From contig RSEH01000181.1 of the NCBI GenBank assembly GCA_006503475.1, positions 1 through 64,000 of the forward strand: 64,000 nt of DNA, read 5' to 3'. The notes beneath the pieces are model-generated. The model was not told the DNA's origin and did no database searches. It saw only the letters and a list, made by a program, of their open reading frames with translations. This document shows positions 28,288-38,052 of this stretch, piece by piece (position 1 is the stretch's first letter; the number at the start of each line of letters is the position of its first letter). A program made the position numbers and the translations under genes. The DNA comes from Stentor roeselii. Its lineage: Eukaryota > Ciliophora > Heterotrichea > Heterotrichida > Stentoridae.

Positions 28288-30429
28288 CTAGTTCTTCGTG
28301 TTTTTTTCTAACTTTTTCTTATACTCCTGGATTTCTTTCGTGTACTTTTCAAGCTGGTCATTTTGGGAAATGATGATTTTCTGGTCGTTTTCTCTTAAAA
28401 AGTCGAGGTCTTCCAGTTGTCTCTGAGCAAGACTGAGTGATTTTTCGTATTGTTGAATCATGTTCTGTAGATGTTGTAGTTCATCGTACATTGCCTTGTT
28501 GCGGTATTGGCTTTCAAGACTTTCTTTTAATCGCTGTTTCAGGATTTCCAAGTCGGCTTCTGGAGCTGGTTCAACAATTCTAACAGCGTTGGCTTCTAAC
28601 TCACGAAGTTCGTTGTCAGTCTTCCTGCGGAGCTCGGCTAAGTCGTTTTCGTATTGAATTTTCATTTCTGTGTACTTATTATCCAGCTGGATCAATCTTT
28701 CATTGGCTTCTTGGTACTGCTTGAGTAAATCATTCTCAAGTCGGTTCCTTTTTTTTAAGATTTCAAGATTGTCCTGGGTGAAAGTTAACAAAGCTTCTAA
28801 AGAAACAACAGAAGAGTCCCTTTCTTTACTCTGGAGTTCCTTTTGAAGGACGTCGACTTCAGTGGAAAGTTTTAAGAACTGGTCATGCATTTCTGATTTG
28901 GTTCTTGAGTACTTTTGTTTGGTCTGGTCAATTTCATTTTTAACTTTTTCTATTTCCTTCTCGATCTGTTCAGTTTGTTGAACTTTTTCCTTTGCAAGTT
29001 TTTCCATATTCTCAATTTCAGTCTTTAGCAGTGAAAGTTCAGTTTCCTTTTCCAGACATTTAGCCCTTAAAGTTTCATATTCTTGATACAATTTATTTTC
29101 ATCTTCTTGAAGTGCTTTCAACTCAGCGATTTTATTAGTTTTTTCAGTGAGTTGTTCTTTAAGTCCTTTTTCAACTTTTCTCTTATCATCGCATTCGACT
29201 TCTAATTTATTAAGAACTCCTTCAAGTTCAGCGATTTTTGACTTGACTTTTTCCAGTTCCGCTTCTTTATCTTCCAACTGGTTTCTGTACTTTTTGTTCT
29301 CGTCTCTAGTCTGCTTCAGTTCTGTTTCAAGAGTTGAGACCTGTTGGGTGTATGCCGAAGGTGTTGGGGGTGGAAGAGGCGCTTCTACTTTTTTTTCTTC
29401 TTCTTTAACAGCAGGTTTCGAAAGGACTTTATATTCATTTTCATTAAAAGGCTTGATAGGGTTGTCCTCAGGTATTTCAACATCATCAAGATTATCAAGA
29501 TTACAAGGCAGAGGCTCTTTGACGACCTGTTGAGTCATAGTCGGTCTAATAGGCTGATGCGTTTGCATCCAAGGATGATTCGTGATTTCAGTCAAAGGAA
29601 TCCTTTCATCAGGATTCGCTTTCAACAGCTTTAAAATCAAGTCCTTCGCAAGTGGTGGAAAATTCTTAGGAAATGTAATTCGGACTTTCAGAATTTTCTC
29701 AAACATCGCTGCTTGGTTTGAGGCTTGAAAAGGGGCGCTGCCTGTGAGCAGTTCAAATAAAAGCACTCCCAAGTTCCACAGGTCCAGGTTCGTCGAGTGC
29801 CCCTGTTGGTTGATCATCTCGGGTGCCAGGTAGTCTAAAGTCCCGCAGTATGTCATTCTTGTTCGGTCTGGGTTGAAAAAATTACTCCAGCCGAAATCGG
29901 CTAATTTTATACGACCGTCGCGACCTTCTTTGTCTAGAAGAAGGTTTTCTGGCTTTATGTCTCGGTGGATTATTGGAGGGTCTCGTGAATGAAGGTACTC
30001 GACTGCGAGAATAATTTCACGCATGTATTGAGCTGCGGCGGCTTCGTCGAAGGATTTGAACTTTGCGAGCTTCTGGAAAACTGTACCACCTTCTGCTAGT
30101 TCTAGGACTAGGTAGAAGTTGTTGTCGTCTTCGAAGTGATTGTGAAGCTTAATTATATGAGGATGATTCAAACTATACATGATTCTAATTTCACGTCGAA
30201 GCTGCGGCAGCAAGTTAGCATCAACCACTTTTTTCTTATTCACAACCTTAATAGCATAAAGTTCACGACAAACCTTATGCCTCACTTTATAAACCTCTCC
30301 AAAAGCCCCTTCACCGATAGCTTTTTTAGTCAAAGACTCAAAGTCTGCCACAGTGGGTTCTTTTTCAGCTCCACTGAGAACACTAGGTGAAGGGAAGAGC
30401 ATCCTTCTCTTATTTTTCGCTGAGTTCAT
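28288..30429 (-). CDS. Aurora-type Ser/Thr kinase with long coiled-coil tail
   Basis: A 713-aa kinase. The kinase domain at about 30-290 is complete: GEGAFG (39-44), Lys61, HRDIKPEN (155-162) and the Aurora-family DFGWS (178-182). The activation loop RMTYCGTLDYLAPEM has Thr193 where Aurora kinases are phosphorylated. A Pro-rich linker follows, then about 340 residues of nearly uninterrupted heptad-like coiled coil (365-705). Aurora kinases normally end soon after the kinase domain, so the tail is unusual and suggests dimerisation or cytoskeletal tethering. It is single-exon with the ATAAATATG box at its start. The gene upstream ends 16 nt before it. Confidence 0.88.
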   Translation of the reverse strand: MNSAKNKRRMLFPSPSVLSGAEKEPTVADFESLTKKAIGEGAFGEVYKVRHKVCRELYAIKVVNKKKVVDANLLPQLRREIRIMYSLNHPHIIKLHNHFEDDNNFYLVLELAEGGTVFQKLAKFKSFDEAAAAQYMREIILAVEYLHSRDPPIIHRDIKPENLLLDKEGRDGRIKLADFGWSNFFNPDRTRMTYCGTLDYLAPEMINQQGHSTNLDLWNLGVLLFELLTGSAPFQASNQAAMFEKILKVRITFPKNFPPLAKDLILKLLKANPDERIPLTEITNHPWMQTHQPIRPTMTQQVVKEPLPCNLDNLDDVEIPEDNPIKPFNENEYKVLSKPAVKEEEKKVEAPLPPPTPSAYTQQVSTLETELKQTRDENKKYRNQLEDKEAELEKVKSKIAELEGVLNKLEVECDDKRKVEKGLKEQLTEKTNKIAELKALQEDENKLYQEYETLRAKCLEKETELSLLKTEIENMEKLAKEKVQQTEQIEKEIEKVKNEIDQTKQKYSRTKSEMHDQFLKLSTEVDVLQKELQSKERDSSVVSLEALLTFTQDNLEILKKRNRLENDLLKQYQEANERLIQLDNKYTEMKIQYENDLAELRRKTDNELRELEANAVRIVEPAPEADLEILKQRLKESLESQYRNKAMYDELQHLQNMIQQYEKSLSLAQRQLEDLDFLRENDQKIIISQNDQLEKYTKEIQEYKKKLEKNTKN

Positions 30430-30445
30430 ATTTATCAGAGAAATT

Positions 30446-30835
30446 TTACGATTTATTTATCATAGCTTTAAAGTTCTCAATTTTTTTCTGCTCCTTTTTG
30501 CTATGTTCTAAAACAATAGAGCTATAATCAGCTTTAGAAGTTTCACTAGAAGGCAAGATGTTGTTTTTACGACTGTGAGGAGGACGTACATTTCGGTTCA
30601 TGTAGCCCAAGTGGCTTAGAAGACTGGGTGTTAATGACTGCACCTCGCTTTTCTGTGTTGCGCGGAAGGTGTCAGGTGATGGAGAACGAGAAGTTTTCGT
30701 GAAACCTGGTCCTTCAACTGGCGAATGCTTCGGTTTTTTCTCTGGGAGAGGCTCCACGTCTGAGTCACTTGAAAAGTCCCAGATGGAAAATTTAGGAAGA
30801 GAGTTTCGATAAGCTTGTCTTTGATCAGGGTTCAT
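30446..30835 (-). CDS. hypothetical disordered protein, 129 aa
   Basis: No family is recognised. It is polar, rich in Ser, Pro, Lys and Asn, with several proline-directed phosphorylation-type sites (for example SRSPSPDTF) and a helical charged C-terminus. There is no signal or membrane segment. Its stop lies 16 nt before the kinase start on the same strand, and it follows the hydrolase gene by 50 nt. Coding status rests on length, codon use and regular spacing. Confidence 0.5.
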   Translation of the reverse strand: MNPDQRQAYRNSLPKFSIWDFSSDSDVEPLPEKKPKHSPVEGPGFTKTSRSPSPDTFRATQKSEVQSLTPSLLSHLGYMNRNVRPPHSRKNNILPSSETSKADYSSIVLEHSKKEQKKIENFKAMINKS

Positions 30836-30885
30836 TTTTAGATTATTGGAATTTTATTGAAAAACCTGAAGGATTTTATTTGTTT

Positions 30886-32739
30886 TTATTTTGGAATCAT
30901 GTTAGCTGCTTTCAGATGTGACTTGTAGGTGTAAAGCTCGTAAGGCTGGTAAGCGTTGTTATGGCCACAGTGCAAGGTGATCACTTTTCCAGGTCCTCTG
31001 TCATCTTCAACCAGTTCCAGTTCCCAGTCATCGATAACATCTAATAATCCTTTTAAAATCCTTCTTAAAATTTCTAGTTCTTCACAGCCATCAGTGTCTT
31101 TCAAGCTTTTTAAAAGGTCATCAACAGTAGTTCTTATTTCTTTTTCTATTTCCTTCCAGACCTTTAAAGAAGTGATCCAAATAATAAGCTCGATTTCTTT
31201 TTCTTTCTTTTTAGAGATTTTATAAAGGTTTCTTCCATGAACTTCAAGACTACAAAGAGACCCAAGGATGTCAACTTTTGGGCTTTCATCGTCTTTACAA
31301 GTTTTAAACTTATGGACTTGGTTTAGGTCTTGAACAAGTTTTTGAAATTTTTGATTGTTTTGGAATTTTTTCTTAAGGTCGAAGATTTTTGCACCTTTTG
31401 AATTGTTTCCTGTTAATTCTAAGATGAGACCTGCTTTTAATGAGGAAAGATTTGGAATCATCGCGTCGTCTGGGTCGGATGCTATTAGTTTATAGCAACT
31501 TGATGAGATGAAGTCTTTCACTGGGTCGGTCTCACTTGGACCGAAGAGTTTGTAGATCGTGTGCGCTGATTTGCCGTAGCTGAAGAGGGCCACGTCTGTT
31601 AGACTGCGAAATGTTCGGTCGGCTAGGATGAAGTCAGCCATTTTTCCTAAGCGACATGATATACTTCCTCCGAGCGACTGACCGTGGACTAGAACTTTTT
31701 CACTGTTTTTTACGTCTTTCACGTAATTGAATACTGATTCTCCGTCTTCGGCTAAACTTGTCATTGCAGGATGTCCAGAAGTCCTTCCATACCCTCTATA
31801 ATTCCAAAGCATCACATTGAACCCAAGTTCCAAGTAAAACTTAACCCATTCATTCTGAACCGAAATAAATTCATAAAACCCTCCATTAGGATGACAATAA
31901 ATAACAGTAAAACTACTACTTCCAGGTACCCAAAGGCTATTCGACCATTACCAGTCAATTTTAGTTCCATCCAAAGAAGTGACCCAAGTCTGTTCAGCTT
32001 GAAACTTATCTAAAACTTCAGCTCTCATATAATCAATCGAACCCAACGGCACCTGAGCCTTAAAATTGCACATATTCACTAAATCCTTAAAAGAAGCTGT
32101 TTCCTTAAAGTTGTCCCTTAAAACATTATAAAGAACCTCTGACAACTGAAGAGCTTCATTCAAAGCATCAGTATTTAAAAACTTAATCTCCCTTAAAAAG
32201 CTCGGCTTCATCAAAAACGAGTAAAGGTCAAAATTCGCATGATTCGCAAAAAACTTGATTTCTTTTAAACATTGCACAAGTCTTGACAAGTGCTCAAAAA
32301 TTAAATCTTGATCTTGAGATAGTTTCAATGATTTTAACGATCGTAAATTACGTAAAATCCTTTCGAAACACTTGGGAAGTGAAGAAAGTGTCTGAAGAGT
32401 AAGCCGCTCGTAAATTTCTTTGAAATTTGAGTCTTTGATTAGAAGTAAGATCAATGTCAAGATTTCCAGTCTTTTGCAGGTTTGCGATGAGATTGTTTTC
32501 AGGTTGTTACGCTCGATGATTCGCAACCAGATAAAGTAAGCTCCTGGAAATGTTGCGATTCTTGTGCCAAGATGCATCAAAAAGACCAGAAATGCCAGGA
32601 ATAGAAAGAGAGAACCGAAGGGTGTGACTAGGTAGGACAAGACATAGAAAAAGCTTAAAACTATTCCAACAATCCATATAAGGACCGTGATAAGAATCAA
32701 ATGCTCTTTTTTCTCGCTTAGATAAGCAGAAACCTTCAT
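30886..32739 (-). CDS. membrane-anchored alpha/beta hydrolase, 612 aa (two exons)
   Basis: The exons are 31952-32739 and 30886-31936. Two hydrophobic segments (about 13-37 and 40-62) anchor the N-terminus. A long helical region reaches about residue 250. The hydrolase fold starts at SLDGTKID-CLWVPG, created by splicing. It continues with YCHPNGGFYE (oxyanion-hole HPNGG), NYRGYGRTSG and the nucleophile elbow HGQSLGG. An acidic candidate sits near DPDDAMIP and a His near the end (HCGHNN). The fold resembles ABHD12/ABHD17-like lipid or acyl-protein hydrolases. The substrate is unknown, and the 200-residue helical insert before the fold is odd. Confidence 0.8.
31937..31951 (-). other. 15-nt intron in the hydrolase gene
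   Basis: Sense sequence gtaatggtcgaatag, phase 2. It removes a TAA and joins DGTKID to CLWVPG, restoring the hydrolase fold. Unlike the other introns here it has G, not A, sixth from the 3' end. Confidence 0.9.
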
Positions 32740-32792
32740 TTTTAAATGACGATAGTTTTCAATGATGAGAAAAGTTTTGTAAGGTGCTGGGA

Positions 32793-34157
32793 TTACTTTT
32801 TATACAAAATTTTTAAATCTGAAGACAAATTTCTAGGTTTTTTCAATTTGCTTCGATAGTAGCCTCCTGGTTGATGGACCTTCATCTCTAATATACTTCT
32901 ACTGGAATTCACTTTAACTGTTGGACTTCTGTCATTTTCCTCTGTGTTCATCGAGCTTATCGGCGAGTTAAAAACAATGTAAACCTTTTCTTTCTTCTCA
33001 AAACCCAAAGCCTTCTTTTTTATCTCTTCAATCTGTTTACTGTTCAAAGGACTAAAAGAGTACTTCACACTTTCACTCAATCTTCTTATCTTACTCGTCA
33101 AATGCTTCCGAATCCGGAAGTTTTCTTCAACGAAATTATTTTCTTCTTTCGGTGAATTCAGAAAAATCCTGAATTTTTTCACCCTTTCTTCTCGAAACTC
33201 GTTTTTGATTTTTCTTTTCACGACTTCTTGACTTTCAGGTTTCTGGTAAAACTTCAGTAAAAAGTTCTGAGCAGATAAAAGTAAAATTTCTCCAAATCCT
33301 GAATAACAAACACAAGTATTTTTATAAGGTTGCCTAGAAATGACTTCATCCTCGCCAATCATTTCACCTCTTCCCAGCAAGGCAACTTTGATATTATACC
33401 GATTTTCTTTATTATTATCAATAAGCAGAGGTTTATTAAGTTCAAATTCTCCAGATCTAATCAAAAACACAAAATTCGCAGGTGATCCTTGTGTAAAAAC
33501 AACCTGATTTCTTAAAAACTGTTTATAAGTAAAATAATAGCTCACCTTTTCCAGTTGTTTTTTGCTCCATTTTCCAAAAAAAGGTGTTTCTTTCAAAAAC
33601 TGGATTTTTTTTTCTAGAAATTTTGCCTCAGCCTTTCCGATGACTTTCATATAATCATGTTTAGAAAGTACTGCAAAGTGACAGTCAGTGAGACATTTAA
33701 TTGAAGCGGCACGAGGCTGATTTTTCATCAGAGCCAATTCGCCGAAAGACATGCCAGTCGACAACTGCGCCACTGGAACCATGTTGATTTGGTCCTCGAA
33801 GGGAATGGGGACGATCACACTCACTGTTCCTTGGATGATTATGTAAAACTTGTCACCGAGAGAGCCGAATTCGAAGACAAACTAATTAAAAAGTACTCTT
33901 TCAGCTCCGACGAACTCGTAGTTCATTGATTTACATGAATCGTAATGAATTGATTCTCCAAGGTCTTCTATTTTTTGAATGAAAAATTTGATTTTTCGAG
34001 TCAATGCTTGAAGGATTGAGATTTGTTTTGAGTTTCTTTGGTCTTGAGGAGTTTTTAATAAGAATATCACGTATTTTAAAGTGGCTTGGGATGGGTTCAG
34101 GTTTAGTTCTTTTAGGGATTTTGGAGAAAGAAGCACCTGATCGTTATCTTGAGACAT
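32793..34157 (-). CDS. protein with two cyclic-nucleotide-binding domains, 449 aa (two exons)
   Basis: The exons are 33897-34157 and 32793-33881. After a helical N-terminus (87 codons), splicing joins GAER to FVFEFGSLGDKFYIIIQG, completing the first CNB domain. Its phosphate-binding cassette FGELALMKNQPRAAS keeps the Glu and Arg that hold the cyclic phosphate. The second domain has a weakened cassette, IGEDEVISRQPYKNT, without the PRAA core. The layout resembles PKA regulatory subunits, but there is no clear inhibitor site before the domains. The tail is basic and disordered. It could be a cyclic-nucleotide sensor. It is divergent from RAD21 across 62 nt. Confidence 0.82.
33882..33896 (-). 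other. 15-nt intron in the CNB gene
   Basis: Sense sequence gtactttttaattag, phase 0, with GTAC at the donor and a terminal in-frame TAG. Splicing completes the first cyclic-nucleotide-binding domain. An adenine is sixth from the 3' end. Confidence 0.92.
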
Positions 34158-34219
34158 TTATATCTAGAATAATTTTATTGTTTATTTTGATTTGAAGCCC
34201 TCATTTTATATAGATTCTA

Positions 34220-35674
34220 ATGACTACTGCTAACAACCAAGTTGCTTTTGATACTAACGGAACTTTAGGAAGGGTCTGGCTTGCTGCTCATTGGGATAAG
34301 AGGCTGACTAAGAATTCGATTTCTTCTCATGACATTTCAGAGTCAGTAGCAGTCATAAAAGCTCCAGGCAATGTTTATTCCCTGAGAATTTCAGGTTTTC
34401 TCCTTTTGGGTCTCGTCAAGATATACTCAAAAAAAAGTATCATCACTCAGGAAGAAGCTGAGCAAGCATTAAGTCTGCTGACACAGACACCAACAGCCAC
34501 CAATCCAGAAGTTCTGAAAGAAATCGGCTTGACAGAAGTTCCAGAAAAACTGAAACTGGCTCCTGTGAAAAAACCTGAAATGTTCAATCCTATTGTTAAG
34601 GCAGCAAAACCTCCACCAGAAAAGGCCAAACCTGTTGCAAAAGAAAAAGTCATTCCTGAACCACAGGCTGAGGAAAATGATATCCTTGGGGTGACTACTA
34701 GTTTCTTGGATGATGTTGAAATGGCTGAGCAGTGGCTAAGAAAAGATGAAAAAGAAGTCGACGTCGAACTTCCAGCAAAGCGACCAAGAGAAAAAGTCTG
34801 GCAAAACTTCATCAACACAAACTACCTTGACAACGAAGTGATAATGCCAGACCCTCCATCCCCACGTGCAGAGATTGAGCCAATAATAAATAATATACCA
34901 AGTTTAAATGCAAACCCTGATCCAGTTCTTCCTTCGACTTCAGGCAACACATCCAGCCAGATAAAAACCGAAGAAATCTCTGAGACGCCTAACAACGACT
35001 CCAGACCAAACGAGAACAAGGGAAAGAAGCCTCGATCCCAACATGCGAAGCAGGTCGTAAAAGACATTCAATTCGACCTAGTGATAAACCCTGAAGCCAA
35101 CATGGGGCTTGACTGCACTTCAGACATAGTCAAAAACACTCGCTTGTTTCAACCTCTTGCTGAACTACTGCCGAATGACATGGAGCAAATCTTTTATATT
35201 CCTTTGTTCAAGGACATGGCACCTGAACTTGAAAACTTTTATATCTCGCATGTTAAGATACAAAGACTCAAAAATGCTTTTCGGGAAGAAGAAGAAAAGG
35301 AACCTGTCATTTTGTCGAATCTTTCTAATGGACCTAATGATGTTGTCATGGAAAATACTCAAATTGCACCTCAGAACACGGCACCTGCTCAGGATCATGT
35401 AGAACCTGCGAAAGTTGAGAAACCGGAAGAAAAGAATGATGAAACTTGGAGTTCTAGAACTTTAAAATTACTCAAGTTGCTGAAAGTTAGACTTGCTAGT
35501 CAGAAATTTATTTTCTTTGATGAACTTAGCAAAAAACTTGATCGGCGTGTCATGGCCTGCGGTTTTTACGAAGTTCTCCAGCTATGCCTGAAAGATTTCA
35601 TCATATTAGAATCGCGAGACAAGCGTATAATGCTAAAGCCAACCGAAAGACTGATGAGATTAAACATAATGTAG
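34220..35674 (+). CDS. RAD21: cohesin kleisin subunit RAD21/REC8 family
   Basis: A 484-aa kleisin that closes the SMC1-SMC3 ring in sister-chromatid cohesion. The N-terminal domain has GTLGRVWLAAHWDKRLTKNS and LRISGFLLLGLVKIYSKK, which are the SMC3-contacting helices of RAD21. A long acidic, Pro-rich disordered middle (about 100-420) follows. The C-terminal winged helix (about 420-484: SSRTLKLLKLLKVRLAS, then FFDELSKKLDRRVMACGFYEVL) contacts the SMC1 head. It is shorter than human RAD21 (631 aa). The sequence does not settle whether it is the mitotic or the meiotic paralogue. The next gene starts 13 nt after its TAG. Confidence 0.9.
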   Translation: MTTANNQVAFDTNGTLGRVWLAAHWDKRLTKNSISSHDISESVAVIKAPGNVYSLRISGFLLLGLVKIYSKKSIITQEEAEQALSLLTQTPTATNPEVLKEIGLTEVPEKLKLAPVKKPEMFNPIVKAAKPPPEKAKPVAKEKVIPEPQAEENDILGVTTSFLDDVEMAEQWLRKDEKEVDVELPAKRPREKVWQNFINTNYLDNEVIMPDPPSPRAEIEPIINNIPSLNANPDPVLPSTSGNTSSQIKTEEISETPNNDSRPNENKGKKPRSQHAKQVVKDIQFDLVINPEANMGLDCTSDIVKNTRLFQPLAELLPNDMEQIFYIPLFKDMAPELENFYISHVKIQRLKNAFREEEEKEPVILSNLSNGPNDVVMENTQIAPQNTAPAQDHVEPAKVEKPEEKNDETWSSRTLKLLKLLKVRLASQKFIFFDELSKKLDRRVMACGFYEVLQLCLKDFIILESRDKRIMLKPTERLMRLNIM

Positions 35675-35687
35675 CTTCTTATAAATC

Positions 35688-36911
35688 ATGTCACATCCAA
35701 GCAAAACTCGAGACTTCATAAAAACTTTAGAAAAAGAAGTAAAAAGACTATCTCCAACATTAAACCTATCAATGACTTCCCTAGACCCCTACTCACAGAT
35801 AATTTACATAGTGCGAGTCGCAATCGACACTTTAATAGACGAGCGTAAGTCAATTGAGTCCGAATACTTAAAAGTGAGTCATGAAAGCTGCCCTCATTCC
35901 GCCTCAAGTGACCAAGCCGAGCTTCTTCAGGCCAAGTCAAAGTTGATCGACGCCCAAAATCAACTGAAAAAGTTCGAAAGACTTGTCAGACAAAAAGAAA
36001 AAAAAATCGAAGAACGTGAAAAAGAACTTGAATCCATCACTTTTAACGTCAAAGGCAAGTCCTTTCCCGATGAGATAATTCAAAAAAACAAGGAAATTGA
36101 AACCAGGATCAAAGCCTTGATTGTCAAAGAAGAAGAAGTCAAAAATAATGCTGATCAACTGGAAAGGGAAAGAAAACATTTTGAAGGTGAAAAACTTGCA
36201 GTTTTTCATATGAAAGGACAAATTTCTGCGAATTTGCAGGAAAGTGAAAAGAACATGGAAAATAGTAGAAGAAATCTTGAAGGAATTGAAAAGGAAAAGG
36301 AAAAAATCGCTTTTGAAGCGAAGATTTTGCTGGAAAAGGAAGAAGCTTTGAGATTGAAACAAGAGTATATTGAAAAAACTATGGGGGATTTGGATAAAAG
36401 GAAAAAAGCTTTAGAAGATGAAAAAACTAAATTTCGAATTGAAAGGACCAGCTTGGGAAAAGTTATGAAAGAAGAAAAAAGTCTTGACGATGACAGAAAG
36501 TTCACTTTTGGGGAGTGTAGAAGTCAGACTTCTAGAACCCTGCCTGAAACCCCAGAAAGATTACAAAATAAAGAAATGGACGGGCTTTTTAACCGTCTTC
36601 GAGAACAGATGGAAGTTTACAACCAAGAAGTCTCAATCAGAGAAACCATTCTAAACGAAAAACAAAAAAAAATCAAACAAACCGAAGAAAAAATGAAAAA
36701 AAACCTGCAAATTTACCAAGACTACGAAAAAATCATCATTCGTGTCAAAAATGAAATAAATGAGTTCCGAGCAGTTATCCTTGAAGAATTCGAAACAATG
36801 TTCAAAAGAATGAAGGTGCAATTAGAACTCCTCACAAGAAAAACTTCAGAAGTCGATAAACTTAATTCGAAAATATCTGACAGCATTTTCCTAAAAAGCC
36901 CGAATTTTTAG
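35688..36911 (+). CDS. coiled-coil protein, 407 aa
   Basis: Residues about 45-380 are almost entirely charged helix with heptad character (Lys/Glu-rich), so the protein is a long coiled coil. The first 45 residues are more globular (SLDPYSQIIYIVRVAIDTLIDERKS). A basic Ser/Thr-rich break occurs around 265-295 (RSQTSRTLPETPER). The end is SIFLKSPNF. No specific family is recognised; a centrosomal, basal-body or cortical structural role is plausible but only inferred. It starts 13 nt after RAD21 and converges on the gene at 36954 with 42 nt between stops. Confidence 0.65.
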   Translation: MSHPSKTRDFIKTLEKEVKRLSPTLNLSMTSLDPYSQIIYIVRVAIDTLIDERKSIESEYLKVSHESCPHSASSDQAELLQAKSKLIDAQNQLKKFERLVRQKEKKIEEREKELESITFNVKGKSFPDEIIQKNKEIETRIKALIVKEEEVKNNADQLERERKHFEGEKLAVFHMKGQISANLQESEKNMENSRRNLEGIEKEKEKIAFEAKILLEKEEALRLKQEYIEKTMGDLDKRKKALEDEKTKFRIERTSLGKVMKEEKSLDDDRKFTFGECRSQTSRTLPETPERLQNKEMDGLFNRLREQMEVYNQEVSIRETILNEKQKKIKQTEEKMKKNLQIYQDYEKIIIRVKNEINEFRAVILEEFETMFKRMKVQLELLTRKTSEVDKLNSKISDSIFLKSPNF

Positions 36912-36953
36912 CAGGTATAATAATTGAATTTTCTAGAAATCTTAAATCTATCC

Positions 36954-37340
36954 TTAATTAATACTCCTGATGAAGAAATTGTGAAACTTATAAAAACAAT
37001 TCGATTTTGAAATGTTTTTCATGAAAGTTCTCTTCATAACTGGTTCATTCTTCCTAGAAGAACTTGTCAATTTAACGGACTTTGCATTTCTGTTTAACTG
37101 CAAAGACGGCAGAACGCTTTGAATAGGGATGACTTTTTGTTGAAATGATCTGACCTGGACTTCACATTTCAAGTCATTATTCAAAAACCCGACACTTCTG
37201 GGTAAAAAAGGTTTAAAGTCCTTGAAACGTGAATGATCAGTCCTTGCATTCGTCTTAAAACTTCTTCTCACTCTTCTTTGAGTTACTTCAAAAGTACCAT
37301 TCAAGTCTACCTGTGCCTGAAAATCATGAAAATCTTTCAT
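36954..37340 (-). CDS. hypothetical basic protein, 128 aa
   Basis: No family is recognised. The product is basic, rich in Arg, Lys, Asn, Phe and Ser, without signal or membrane segments. It has Arg clusters (RRVRRSFK) that could bind nucleic acid or act as a localisation signal. The start lies 15 nt after the cyclin stop on the same strand. The short length and biased composition make it a moderate call. Confidence 0.5.
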   Translation of the reverse strand: MKDFHDFQAQVDLNGTFEVTQRRVRRSFKTNARTDHSRFKDFKPFLPRSVGFLNNDLKCEVQVRSFQQKVIPIQSVLPSLQLNRNAKSVKLTSSSRKNEPVMKRTFMKNISKSNCFYKFHNFFIRSIN

Positions 37341-37355
37341 TAATATCTGGATAAT

Positions 37356-38034
37356 CTAATTATTTGAAACACTTTCATAAACCTCGAGAAACTCATTCAA
37401 AACCTGTGGATTTATCTGTAAATCCACCTGCACCTGCAAAAAACTCGCAGCAAAGAAAACACAAACCGAAGCAATTTCTTCTGAAGTCCTCCAAAGCGGA
37501 ATTCTAGAAAAAAAGCAGTCATTGGCAAAGTTAAAAGCAAGTTTCACCAGATTCTGACTTCCTCCTCCATGAGAAACAATTGAAACAATATCAGTATACG
37601 GTAAAGAAACTTGAAGTTGATAGTCTAAAACAGCAAGTAAGTGAAATTCATGAAAAATCACATCTTTTGCAGTCTTTTGAATCATTTCTTCAGTGATGCT
37701 GCTGAGCATTGATACATTTGGAAGTTTAGATCTCTTGATTTCCAGGAACCTATTCGCGATTTCTTTAACCCGCACTGATTGTTCCGTCACTTTAGAAGCT
37801 AAAAATGTGCAGGCAGTGGCCATGAGCAGACGGTCAAAGTGTCGAAAAGACACATAAAAAGAAACTTAATAAATTTTTACATTTGCTGAAAAAGTACTGA
37901 GCAGTCGAAACACATGACTGCTTCAATAAAAGCATTCGTGACAGTACTTTTATATGAATATGACCCTCTCGAAGGTAAATCGATTCTGTTAATGCGCTGG
38001 TCCCGTCTTTTTGAGACGCGCTGGGAATTTCCAT
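37356..38034 (-). CDS. transcription-type cyclin (cyclin K/T/L/Q-like), two exons
   Basis: The exons are 37881-38034 and 37356-37864, joined by a 16-nt intron; the product is 220 aa. The first cyclin box reads SRMLLLKQSCVSTAQYFFSK, then FSFYVSFRHFDRLLMATACT, and on to FLASKVTEQSVRVKEI. This matches the TAQ...F..SF..FDR..LA..C.FLA.KVEE pattern of cyclins partnering transcriptional CDKs. A second helical repeat follows (SEEIASVCVFFAASFLQ). The exact subclass cannot be fixed. ATAAATG abuts the start. The MFS transporter gene ends 18 nt upstream. Confidence 0.82.
37865..37880 (-). other. 16-nt intron in the cyclin gene, AAG acceptor
   Basis: Sense sequence gtaaaaatttattaag, phase 1. A 16-nt length is needed to keep frame and restore the cyclin box. 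It ends in AAG. An adenine is again sixth from the 3' end, so the extra base lies upstream of it. Confidence 0.9.
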
Positions 38035-38052
38035 TTATTTAGATACATTTAA

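Noticed and set aside
29147-29533. Ser/Phe/Leu-rich 128-codon plus-strand frame
   Set aside because: Antisense to the Glu/Lys-rich coiled coil of the Aurora-type kinase, which produces Ser/Phe/Leu-rich shadows.
35937-36362. Phe-rich 141-codon minus-strand frame
   Set aside because: Antisense to a Lys/Glu coiled coil; poly-Phe is the expected shadow of Lys codons.
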